The position numbers were made by a program, and so were the translations under genes. This document shows, piece after piece, positions 29,338 through 38,672 of a DNA stretch of 58,885 bases; the first letter of the stretch is position 1, and each line of letters starts with the position of its first letter. The notes beneath the pieces are model-generated. The model had not been told where the DNA came from and did no database searches. It saw only the letters and a program-made list of their open reading frames with translations. Source of the stretch: Rickettsiales bacterium (GTDB lineage Bacteria > Pseudomonadota > Alphaproteobacteria > Rickettsiales > UBA1997); assembly GCA_017620845.1 (NCBI GenBank), contig JAGAUJ010000015.1, forward strand, positions 1 to 58,885, read 5' to 3'.

Positions 29338-32298
29338 ATGAAAAAAATATTAATATTTTTTGTATTTACAATTATTTTTGGTTATTTTATAACACTATTA
29401 ATTATAAAAAATTCATTTAATATAACACAAATAAAAAATAACATAAATACTGAATTATTAAGTAAAATAGAAGAATATAACAAACATTATTTATTTCAAA
29501 AAAAAGAAATAAAATTTGCAATAAGAGGTTCTACAAATCTAATGGTTTTTCCAAATATAAGATTAGTAGTAAATGATGTTGATATAAGAAATACTCAATA
29601 TAAAGATATATTAATAAGCACAAATATAAGCAAAATTGAAATAAAATTAAACTTTTTAGATTTTTTCAAAAAAAAGATAACACCAAAAAAAATTAATTTA
29701 AGTGGAATAAATGTAGTATTTGGAAACAATAAATTACAAGACTTTTATTTAAAAAAAGAAATTAAAAAACGAATTGTAAAACTTGACAATAATGAAGTTT
29801 TTGGCGTAAAAGATAAATTAAAAAATTTATTAACATCATCAAATGACAACAAAACAGAAATTGAAGAAGGTTATAAAGAAGTAGAAATTGAAGAAGAAAC
29901 AAGATATGATTTAGATAATAGTAAAGTTAAATTTATGTTTATAGACTTATTTAAAACTTTAAAAATAAAAGAATTCAATAACACAAATATACCAGAGATA
30001 GAGTTTTCTAATACCATCGCAAGCATTATAGATAATGGAAATATACAAAAAGAATTTAAAAATATCTCTGGAAAATTAAATATTAAAAATACACAAGAAT
30101 ATAAATTATTTATTAATTTTTCACTAAATAACATAAATGGTTCTACTACTATTGATGGGAAACTTGAAAATGATAAATATATGATTGATTGTAGCATTAA
30201 AAATGAATTAAATGACGTGATAAAAATAAACTACAATGGCGATAATATTTTTATTGAAGATTTTAATAATATTAAATCAATCGCTAATTTGGAAGTAAAC
30301 ACCGAAAATTTCAATAATCTAATTCAATGGGTTTTTCCAGTTAATTCACTATATTATAGTATGTTTAATTATAAAAAGCATTTCTCTCTAAATACACAAA
30401 TAGAGAAAAATATAAATGAATATTCTTTAAAAAACATAGATGTAAATGGGGAAGATATTAAACTAAAAGGTAGCATAGATTTACTTAATGATAAAAATAA
30501 TATCAATATAGACATAGAAAATATAAATTTTGATGAATTTGTTGTAAATATTGCAAAAGATAAACAAACGCCAAATAGTGATAATATAACCATATTTAAA
30601 GCGAATGATTTTAGTAATTTGTTAGAAACTTTAGAAAATAGTAAAACAAACAAAATCAAAGATACAAATTTTTCATTAACTTTTAAAAAAATATCCAAAC
30701 AAGATAAAAATATAGTTGACTCAAATATAAATTTTGAAATCATAAACAACACTTATAGAATTAATAGTCTTTTATTAAATTTTGACAATATAAAAATACA
30801 AGCAGATAAACCGGAAAATACCAATAACCTATACTATAATACACTACATATAACCGGAAGCGATTTTTCTCGATTAGCCAAAATGATAAATTTAGATTCA
30901 GTTATAAAAATAAAAGAATTTAATTTATCTTCAAAACTTATTATTCACAATAATATAATATATTTAATTGATTATGAATTAAATAATTCTAATAAGGAAA
31001 CATTAAACAAGATTAGTGGAGATATTGAATACTCATTTAACAAAAATGGCACATATTTAGCAACAAATTTAAGCATTGATAAATTAGATATTAAATTTGA
31101 AAATAAACAAACAAAAACATTAAAAGAACAATTTATTTGGCTAAACAATTTAACAGCAAATAATACTTTTATTAACTTAACTATTAATAATTTAAATTAT
31201 AATAATTTTAACAATGCTTCACTCAAAGCAAAAGCAAATTATCACTCTGGTTACTTAAATATATACAATATAGAACAAATAAATACATCAATATTTGATA
31301 ATCTACAAGGCAACATATTAATTAATCTTGGAACAAAAAATCCAACATTAAACATTAACATTTTTGCCGAAAATTTCCATTATAATTTAGATCTAATTAA
31401 TTATATTTTTGATATTGAAAAATACAAACAATTACTAACAAGAGAGGATATTAATAAAGAAATACAAGACAAATATTGGATTAATAAACTATTTTCAATT
31501 CCAACTTGGGAAGAAATAAATGGTGAATTAAAAATACAAATACAAAATTTTAAATTAAATAATACAATTTTAAATAATATAAATATTGATGCCAACATAA
31601 ATAATGGACTCATAGATTTAAATAATCTACTTTTTGTTGGTCTTGGCGGTTCTACTGAATTAAGAGGCAAAATTGACTTAAAAACAGCAAAAAGTATGAA
31701 TTTAGTATTAACAGAAACAACATATAACATAGAAGATTTAATTAATTTATTTGCACAAAATAACATTGATAGTATAAAAGGAACACTTGGTATCGGTGGT
31801 ATAATACAAGCAAATGGTTTTAATAGTGGTGTATTTTCTGCATCTATGTCAAGCACCTTCAAATTCATAGGCAAAGATATATATATAAAACAGTTGGGTT
31901 TGGAAAATTTAAAAGAAAATTTAAAAAAAATATATAGTGATGAAAATCTATTAAAAACTTTAAATGTTAAAGAGTCAGTATTTGACAACAGTGGAACAAC
32001 TTTTTCTAATGTTAATGGTTCATTAAATATTGCAAATGGTATAAATAACCTTACTGTTGAAGCAAAAGCGGATTCGATATCAAATAAATTAATATCCAAA
32101 ATAGATAACTCTGGTAAAAATATTACAATAAATATGATTAACACATCAATTATAATGAATAAAGTTGGTGATACAAGTATTCCACTTTATGGAATTGTTA
32201 CTTTTAAAGAAGATTTTGCTAACAAAGCAAATTTGATTATTAATTTTAATCAAATTGAAGAATATGTAAACAAAATAAGAAAAACAAAAGGTTTATAA
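29338..32298 (+). CDS. AsmA-family envelope protein
   Basis: 986 residues. An N-terminal membrane anchor (residues about 3-25) is followed by the AsmA start: a propensity for amphipathic beta strands and PNIRLVVNDVDIRNTQY near residues 60-76. The long middle is repetitive beta-rich and Asn/Lys-rich. The C-terminal part (about 760-970) matches the AsmA C-terminal region: IDLNNLLFVGLGGSTELRGK, then FDNSGTTFSNVNGSLNIANG. AsmA-like proteins act in phospholipid transport or outer-membrane assembly across the periplasm. glyS follows after 86 bases on the same strand. Confidence 0.8.
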   Translation: MKKILIFFVFTIIFGYFITLLIIKNSFNITQIKNNINTELLSKIEEYNKHYLFQKKEIKFAIRGSTNLMVFPNIRLVVNDVDIRNTQYKDILISTNISKIEIKLNFLDFFKKKITPKKINLSGINVVFGNNKLQDFYLKKEIKKRIVKLDNNEVFGVKDKLKNLLTSSNDNKTEIEEGYKEVEIEEETRYDLDNSKVKFMFIDLFKTLKIKEFNNTNIPEIEFSNTIASIIDNGNIQKEFKNISGKLNIKNTQEYKLFINFSLNNINGSTTIDGKLENDKYMIDCSIKNELNDVIKINYNGDNIFIEDFNNIKSIANLEVNTENFNNLIQWVFPVNSLYYSMFNYKKHFSLNTQIEKNINEYSLKNIDVNGEDIKLKGSIDLLNDKNNINIDIENINFDEFVVNIAKDKQTPNSDNITIFKANDFSNLLETLENSKTNKIKDTNFSLTFKKISKQDKNIVDSNINFEIINNTYRINSLLLNFDNIKIQADKPENTNNLYYNTLHITGSDFSRLAKMINLDSVIKIKEFNLSSKLIIHNNIIYLIDYELNNSNKETLNKISGDIEYSFNKNGTYLATNLSIDKLDIKFENKQTKTLKEQFIWLNNLTANNTFINLTINNLNYNNFNNASLKAKANYHSGYLNIYNIEQINTSIFDNLQGNILINLGTKNPTLNINIFAENFHYNLDLINYIFDIEKYKQLLTREDINKEIQDKYWINKLFSIPTWEEINGELKIQIQNFKLNNTILNNINIDANINNGLIDLNNLLFVGLGGSTELRGKIDLKTAKSMNLVLTETTYNIEDLINLFAQNNIDSIKGTLGIGGIIQANGFNSGVFSASMSSTFKFIGKDIYIKQLGLENLKENLKKIYSDENLLKTLNVKESVFDNSGTTFSNVNGSLNIANGINNLTVEAKADSISNKLISKIDNSGKNITINMINTSIIMNKVGDTSIPLYGIVTFKEDFANKANLIINFNQIEEYVNKIRKTKGL

Positions 32299-32384
32299 TA
32301 CATTAAAATACTTGAATTATTTTTTATTTTATTTACCATAAGATTAGTAATGTTTTTTATATTAATATAACATCATAATAGAAA

Positions 32385-34400
32385 ATGGAACAACTAATAT
32401 TTGAGTTATACTTTGAAAACACTAATATATATTGTATAAATTTATTGGCTAATAAAATACATTCTTCAATAAATGCATTAGTAGATTTTGATTGTATAAT
32501 TGATGGTTTAGACTTTAAAATTTTAACCACTCCACAAAGATTAACAATTTTAATAGAGAGCTCACGAACAATTACCTATTTAAAAAAAGGTGTAAAAATT
32601 ACAGATAGCGATAAATATTTACAATATTTTATGGATAAAATAGGAGTAAAAAATAAAAACGAACTATTTACAATTGATGATAGATATTATTTTAAGCAAA
32701 TTATTAATGTTCAGAATATTTTTGATAAATTTACAAATGAAATTAATGTGATATTACAAAACTCTTTTATAAATACATATAATCATAAAAATATTTTATT
32801 AAATCTAAAATCTATTTTTTACATTATAAACAATACAATACAAAAAATTGATTTTAATAATATCAAATCAAACAATGTAATATATCTCAACCAAAATAAT
32901 AAAAAAGAAATAGCAAGCATAAAAGAATATTTTGCAACACTTGAAAATAAAGGTATTTATTTTGATGAACAAATGAGAAAAACAAATTTAATTAACAATT
33001 TCAAAAATACTTCGGCTTCAAATATAAATGAATTTATTAATAATGTGTTATTGATTAGTGAGGTTCCAACCTTTTCTTGTAGTAAAATACAATTTACTTG
33101 TGATGAATTATTTTTAAAAATATTACAAAAGATTCTAAAAGATAGATACATTTTATCCATACAAGACAAATATTTATATTTCACATATCTAAATAATAAT
33201 GAAACAAATGACAGCATACATAAAGCAAAAGTAGAAAAAGCAATTGTGAAAGCCAATAATTTAATTGAATTAAATAACAAACAATATACTAAAAATAATA
33301 AAGAATATAAATATATTTTTAATGAAAATAGATTAACAAGATTAAATAAAATAACAAAACTCATATCTCTATGGGTTCCAAATAGTAATATTGCAGAAAT
33401 AAATAACATTTTATCTTGTTTTGTATATAAAAATAGCAATTTATTAAGTGATAATACTGAATTAAGTTTGTTAATTAAACAATATATTATGTCTCAAAGA
33501 AATAGAGACACAAATTTCATTAATACCGTTATCGATTCGTTTAAGCCATTTAATAAAAAAAATGATTTTCCAATAATTCCAACATCAGTTGCTATTGCTA
33601 TAGCAAGCAAGGTCGATAATATAGTTTATTATTCAGTATTAAAAGAATTAAAGGTAAACTTTAATAAACAAAAAGAAAAAGATAACTACACAGACTTATT
33701 AAATATTATATTGTATAATAATATTGATTTACCAATAAAGTTAGTTTTTGATTTTTCATTGAAAAATTTTATTAATGAGACAATAAGTAAAAAGAAAAAT
33801 AGAACATTAATTAAAAAATATAAAATTAATAAAAATGTTATTGTTAATAATATAGTTGAGTTATTTTATGATAAACTTTATTTTTATATTTTAAATAATG
33901 ATAATTGTAAAGGTTCTGTATTAAATTATCTTATGACAGGTGAAATTAATGCAATTTCTAATAGTAAAAACAGATGTAATATAATGAAATTGTATCATAA
34001 AACAAAAAGTATTTGTAGATATTTTGAAAATACAACAAGAAGTATTGATTATGTAGCAACTTCGTATAAAAGAATTAATAATTTATTACTTGGAAACAAA
34101 ATTAATTTAATGAAAATTGTTCCTATTGTTTTGCAACCAAAAAAGTTTTCTAATAAAGAGGAGGAAAATCTATATAGAAGTTATTTTGCTTTAAAAAAGG
34201 ATATAAAATTATTAACTTCAAAAAATGATTATACTTCTATAATGGATGGTTTATTTGATTTAAGTAGGTCGGTTAATGAGTTTTTGAGTAAAAATTATGT
34301 GAATAAGGTTGGTGTTTTTAAGAAAAATAGGTATGTGAAATTGTTGTTTGCTTGTAAAAATCTGTATAATAAGGTTGTTAGGTTTGATGAGGGGATTTAG
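32385..34400 (+). CDS. glyS: Glycyl-tRNA synthetase beta subunit, highly divergent
   Basis: 671 residues, close to the usual 690. It begins EQLIFELYFENTNI, corresponding to the beta-subunit LLFEIGTEELP start, and has TTPQRLTIL at the TPRRL motif. The middle carries PTSVAIAIASKVDNI, equivalent to ALADKLDTL. The C-terminal DALR-like domain has the late signature VGVFKKNRYVKLLFACKNLYNKVVRFD. The beta subunit binds tRNA-Gly and works with GlyQ, which is not in this window. Divergence is strong, with high Asn/Lys content. It ends in TAG, and its last 200 bases become clearly G/T-rich. Confidence 0.85.
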   Translation: MEQLIFELYFENTNIYCINLLANKIHSSINALVDFDCIIDGLDFKILTTPQRLTILIESSRTITYLKKGVKITDSDKYLQYFMDKIGVKNKNELFTIDDRYYFKQIINVQNIFDKFTNEINVILQNSFINTYNHKNILLNLKSIFYIINNTIQKIDFNNIKSNNVIYLNQNNKKEIASIKEYFATLENKGIYFDEQMRKTNLINNFKNTSASNINEFINNVLLISEVPTFSCSKIQFTCDELFLKILQKILKDRYILSIQDKYLYFTYLNNNETNDSIHKAKVEKAIVKANNLIELNNKQYTKNNKEYKYIFNENRLTRLNKITKLISLWVPNSNIAEINNILSCFVYKNSNLLSDNTELSLLIKQYIMSQRNRDTNFINTVIDSFKPFNKKNDFPIIPTSVAIAIASKVDNIVYYSVLKELKVNFNKQKEKDNYTDLLNIILYNNIDLPIKLVFDFSLKNFINETISKKKNRTLIKKYKINKNVIVNNIVELFYDKLYFYILNNDNCKGSVLNYLMTGEINAISNSKNRCNIMKLYHKTKSICRYFENTTRSIDYVATSYKRINNLLLGNKINLMKIVPIVLQPKKFSNKEEENLYRSYFALKKDIKLLTSKNDYTSIMDGLFDLSRSVNEFLSKNYVNKVGVFKKNRYVKLLFACKNLYNKVVRFDEGI

Positions 34401-34588
34401 AAATATATATATTTTGTATACTAACTCTTAAATAATATTATTTTACAGCCACAAAATTGTTAAATTAATCAAATATATTTTTTACACAATTATGTCACTG
34501 TCCGTATTATATAGATACAATCAAAACGATATTTTTTAATAATATTTAGCAAAACAGTAAATATAAAAACACGAACCACCAACCAAAA

Positions 34589-35050
34589 CTACTTATGATA
34601 CGGCCGACCAGTCCTCAAAGCATAAACCCTATACAACTGCTCCAACAACATAACCCGAACCATCAAATGCGGGAAAACCATTTTTCCCAAAGACAAAACG
34701 AAATTAGCCCTATCCCTAACCCGTTGAGATAAACCATCAGAACCACCAATAACAAAATCAATACCAGCAGAAGTTTCAAAATACTTGCTACAAATACTTT
34801 CAAACTTATTTGTTGTTATTATATCTCCTCTTTCATCTAATACTATTAACTTATGACCTACTGTTATATTTTTCAATAATTCAGCACTCTCTTTCTCAAT
34901 TCTCTCACTTACATTATCACTTTTACTATTTTTTAACTCAATTAAATTAATATTCCAAGGCAACCGTTTTTTATATTCATTAAACAAAAACAAATACTCA
35001 TCCTTACTTCTAAAACTACCTATCGTTATTATATTAATTTTTATTGCCAT
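34589..35050 (-). CDS. rlmH: 23S rRNA pseudouridine1915 N3-methyltransferase RlmH
   Basis: A SPOUT-fold methyltransferase acting on the 70S ribosome. The C-terminal trefoil-knot motifs are intact: LIVLDERG, DFVIGGSDGLS (SAM loop) and the terminal EQLYRVYALRTGRPYHK. I chose ATG at 35050 (MAIKINIITIGSF), because family members start exactly there; an in-frame start at 35071 would add seven residues. It lies 47 bases upstream on the map of the gpmI 3' end, on the same strand, so it probably belongs to the gpmI transcript. Its 3' half is unusually G/T-rich in the sense direction. Confidence 0.95.
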   Translation of the reverse strand: MAIKINIITIGSFRSKDEYLFLFNEYKKRLPWNINLIELKNSKSDNVSERIEKESAELLKNITVGHKLIVLDERGDIITTNKFESICSKYFETSAGIDFVIGGSDGLSQRVRDRANFVLSLGKMVFPHLMVRVMLLEQLYRVYALRTGRPYHK

Positions 35051-35118
35051 CACAAATATATTAAAACTCACATAAACCCCAAGCAGTCAAAATTTTAAAA
35101 CACTTGGAACAATAAATA

Positions 35119-36657
35119 TTATTTTATAAGATTTTTTCCATCCATAGCAAATGGAACAGATATTTTCATTGATTTTAAAATTGTAGGTGCTATGTCACAC
35201 AATGTTCCTTTTTCTCTCAATTTAACATCTTTTACATCATTTTTTACAACTATAAAAGGAACTAAATTTGTAGTATGTGCTGTATATGGTTGATTTTTCT
35301 TTTCATCAAACATTTTTTCAGCATTACCATGATCGGCAGTCACAAAAATTGTTCCATTTTTATTTAAAACTGTTTCAACTAATTTTTTTAATTCTGCATC
35401 TATTGTTTCAATTGCTTTTATTGTTGCTTCCATATTTCCAGTATGACCTACCATATCAGGATTTGCAAAATTAACAACTATAAAATCATACTTTTCACTA
35501 TTAATTGCTTCAATTAATTTTTCATTTACTTCAATGGCAGACATTTCAGGTTGTAAATCATATGTTGCAACAGCAGGAGATTTAACCAAAATCCTATCTT
35601 CACCCTCAAATTCTTTTTCTACACCACCATTAAAGAAAAATGTAACATGCGCATATTTTTCAGTTTCTGCAATTCTTAATTGTTTTAAATCTTTTTTAGA
35701 AATAATTTCGCCAAGTGATTTTTTAATTTCTTCTGCTGGAAACATTGTTTTTAAATATTCATTATGTGCTTTTGAATACTCTGTAAATTGAACTTTTGCA
35801 GAAAAATTAACAACTTTATCTCTTGTAAAACCATCAAAATCTTGTTTGCCCAATGCTTCCGACAATTCTCTTGCTCTATCTGCTCTAAAGTTGCAAAATA
35901 TAAAAGAATCTCCATCTTTCATACCTTTATAATTATTTACAACTATTGGCTCAACAAATTCATCTGTGACATTATTTAAATAAGATTCTTCAATAATTCT
36001 TACTGGATCAACAGAAAAGTCATTATTTTGTCCATTTCCATGAACAATAACATTGTATGCCTTTTCTACTCTATCCCAATTTTTGTCTCTATCCATAGCA
36101 AAATATCTACCACTAATTGTAGCAATTTGTATATTTTTAAATTTATTTGTTTCTTCAATTAGTTTGTTTATATAAGTTAAAGCAGATTTTTGTGGAGTAT
36201 CTCTTCCATCTAAAAAACAATGAACATAAACATTTAAGTCCTCTTTTGCTATAACTTTTGCAACCTCTATAATATGATTTATATGAGAATGAACGCCACC
36301 ATCAGACAATAAACCCATCAAATGAATACTGCCTTTGTTTTTTTTCGTTGCTTTTATTGTATCTTTTAAAACACTATTTTTTTTCATCTTACCATCAGCA
36401 ACAATTTTTGAAATCTTTGGTAAATCTTGAAAAATAACCCTTCCAGCACCAATACTTGTATGTCCTACCTCTGAATTTCCCATTTGTCCATCTGGTAAAC
36501 CAACACTTAAACCTGACGCCTCTAAAACCGTATTTGGATAATTTTGTAATAATGAATCATAAAAAGGTGTATTTGCTTTTGCAATTGCTGAATGTGTAGT
36601 ATTTTCTGTTAAACCCCAACCATCTAAAATACATAAAACTGTTTGTTTGTTTGCCAT
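35119..36657 (-). CDS. gpmI: 2,3-bisphosphoglycerate-independent phosphoglycerate mutase
   Basis: Interconverts 3- and 2-phosphoglycerate in glycolysis or gluconeogenesis using two manganese ions. At 512 residues it is the usual length. Motifs: LCILDGWGL near the N terminus, the catalytic serine in GQMGNSEVGHTSIGAGR, CFLDGRDTPQKS, FCNFRADRARE, and the C-terminal metal site VTADHGNAEKM. I chose ATG at 36657 (MANKQTVLCILDGWG) over the longer open frame from 36705, because homologues start there. rlmH follows on the same strand. Confidence 0.96.
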   Translation of the reverse strand: MANKQTVLCILDGWGLTENTTHSAIAKANTPFYDSLLQNYPNTVLEASGLSVGLPDGQMGNSEVGHTSIGAGRVIFQDLPKISKIVADGKMKKNSVLKDTIKATKKNKGSIHLMGLLSDGGVHSHINHIIEVAKVIAKEDLNVYVHCFLDGRDTPQKSALTYINKLIEETNKFKNIQIATISGRYFAMDRDKNWDRVEKAYNVIVHGNGQNNDFSVDPVRIIEESYLNNVTDEFVEPIVVNNYKGMKDGDSFIFCNFRADRARELSEALGKQDFDGFTRDKVVNFSAKVQFTEYSKAHNEYLKTMFPAEEIKKSLGEIISKKDLKQLRIAETEKYAHVTFFFNGGVEKEFEGEDRILVKSPAVATYDLQPEMSAIEVNEKLIEAINSEKYDFIVVNFANPDMVGHTGNMEATIKAIETIDAELKKLVETVLNKNGTIFVTADHGNAEKMFDEKKNQPYTAHTTNLVPFIVVKNDVKDVKLREKGTLCDIAPTILKSMKISVPFAMDGKNLIK

Positions 36658-36851
36658 AAAAAAACCAGAATTGTTGATAAATGTATAAATAATTATTGAC
36701 TTCATGATAATATTTTAATATTAATTTGCAAGTTTTTTTGAATAAAATAAATATAATATTATAAACCATTGATAGATTTAATTACAATTTTTATTGCTTT
36801 TAATTAAATAAATACTACAATATATATTGTTTTAAACAAAAACATATAAAG

Positions 36852-38672
36852 GTGGCAGAAAAAGAAAGTAAAAAATTGTTTGCAGAAGATTTTGCAAGGT
36901 TAGATTTATATAAATTAGAATTAATGACTCATACATTATTAAAATCTGGAATAAGTAAAAAAATAAGTCATTATTTGAATAATTTTAATTTTAATTTAGT
37001 TGATCTAATATTATATGATATTAAAAATTACAGCAACAGAGAAAGTTTTAACATAAGATTAGATTTTTATAAAAATTATTTGAATACTTTTAATCAAATT
37101 CAATTAAATGAAATATTGATAGAGTCAATAAAAAACAATGTAAACATAGATTTTATCAATAATTTAATCATAGCAGGAGCAAGCAAAAATATACAAAACA
37201 TACCAATAAAAAGCAACAAAATATATAAAAATAACTTTCCAAAGGATTTTTTTAGAGAAAGATCTGCTTTTTCTTGTTCAAGAGATAGAGTTTTAACCAA
37301 ATTCTTATTAGATGAATTAGGACATCCAGAAAAAAGAGTCCCAAAAATTATACATTGCACCGGCTCAAATGGCAAAGGCTCAACTTGTTTATTTTTAAGA
37401 TATATTTTAGAAGCGAATGGTTATAAAGTAAATTGCTATACAAATCCAGCGGTTTTAAGAAGTAATGAAGATTATATTATTTCTGGTAAAGAAATTACTG
37501 ATGAAGTTTATGATGAATTAATGTTAAAAATAAAAGATGCCTATGATAAAGTAATAGAAAGAGAGGATTATAAACAAGCAGTTGAAGAAGCCAATAATTA
37601 TGACACTTCTATTGGAAGAAATGTTTTTACAGATAATTTTAATGGTGTTAATATTTGGTCATTTTCAATAACATTGATGATTCTAGCATTTGCAGAAAGT
37701 GATGCAGATTATTCTATTATTGAAGTTAGAAACGGTGGAATGAATGATTTTACAAATGTTTTTACAGAAAAAGAAACAGTGGCGACTATTCTAACTTATA
37801 TTCAATATGGCATTGGAAGTAATGATGGAACAATGGGTATTTTTAACAGTGATACTGGCAAAATGGAACATAGTAATAAAGCAACCGCATATCATAAAAC
37901 AATGTTAAGTAAAAAAAATACTCCAATTATAGTTGCAAACCAAACAGAAGATGTATTAGAAGAAATTAGAAGAGTTGCTAAAAGTAACACGGGAGCCTAT
38001 ACGGTAGAATATAATAGAGATTGGTTTATTAAAGAAGAAAATGAAAATAGCTTTATATTTGAAGGCTTTGATAAAAGTATAAAAATAAATAAATCGAAAA
38101 CTTTATTTGAAAATTTTCAAACAAAAAATATAGCAACTGCTTTGGCAACATTATTTAAATTAGGTATTAAACTTGATGATAATTTAATACAAAAAGGTAT
38201 AAATAATACAAGAGTAAGTGGTAGATTACAAAAAGTTATTGATGGTAGTTATATTGGTTTTTTTGGAAAAGAGTTGGAAATTATTAGTGGTTTTATTAAA
38301 TTCAATGATGGCGGTGTATCAGATGCTTTTGATTTAATTAATTTAAGCAATAAATATAATTACATTATATATACATCTAATAGTAAAAAAATTTTAAAAC
38401 AAGATATAAGAATTTTTAAAGAACTGGATAAATTAGATACAAATAATTTCAAATTATTAATATACAGCAAAAATGAAGAAATATTAAATTATATAAGTAA
38501 AGAAGTAAAAAAATATAATTTTAATTATGAAATAAAAAATAATTTATCTTCGTGCTTAACTTATGTTAAAGATATAATAAAAGATGTAAAAAATAGTAAA
38601 TTATTTATATTGTGTGATTCTATGTTGTGTTTTGATGAGAATATAGTTTATATAAATGGAGATGCTTATTAA
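36852..38672 (+). CDS. folC: FolC-like Mur ligase-family protein, divergent with N-terminal extension
   Basis: Folylpolyglutamate synthase adds glutamate to folates. The central ATP-binding loop HCTGSNGKGSTCLFL (about residue 173) and the preceding LLDELGHPEKRVPKI clearly match FolC. Later motifs are altered. TSPHL is TNPAV, the EVGLGGRLDATN motif reads EVRNGGMNDFTN, and in the C-terminal domain the DGAHNP motif is not recognisable after SGRLQKVIDG. A unique helical extension of about 130 residues precedes the FolC part, for a total of 606 against about 430 normally. The start is GTG at 36852, with ATG at 36924 as an alternative. Its TAA overlaps the recG stop on the opposite strand. It may be FolC with relaxed sequence, or a related ligase with another substrate. 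Confidence 0.7.
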   Translation: MAEKESKKLFAEDFARLDLYKLELMTHTLLKSGISKKISHYLNNFNFNLVDLILYDIKNYSNRESFNIRLDFYKNYLNTFNQIQLNEILIESIKNNVNIDFINNLIIAGASKNIQNIPIKSNKIYKNNFPKDFFRERSAFSCSRDRVLTKFLLDELGHPEKRVPKIIHCTGSNGKGSTCLFLRYILEANGYKVNCYTNPAVLRSNEDYIISGKEITDEVYDELMLKIKDAYDKVIEREDYKQAVEEANNYDTSIGRNVFTDNFNGVNIWSFSITLMILAFAESDADYSIIEVRNGGMNDFTNVFTEKETVATILTYIQYGIGSNDGTMGIFNSDTGKMEHSNKATAYHKTMLSKKNTPIIVANQTEDVLEEIRRVAKSNTGAYTVEYNRDWFIKEENENSFIFEGFDKSIKINKSKTLFENFQTKNIATALATLFKLGIKLDDNLIQKGINNTRVSGRLQKVIDGSYIGFFGKELEIISGFIKFNDGGVSDAFDLINLSNKYNYIIYTSNSKKILKQDIRIFKELDKLDTNNFKLLIYSKNEEILNYISKEVKKYNFNYEIKNNLSSCLTYVKDIIKDVKNSKLFILCDSMLCFDENIVYINGDAY

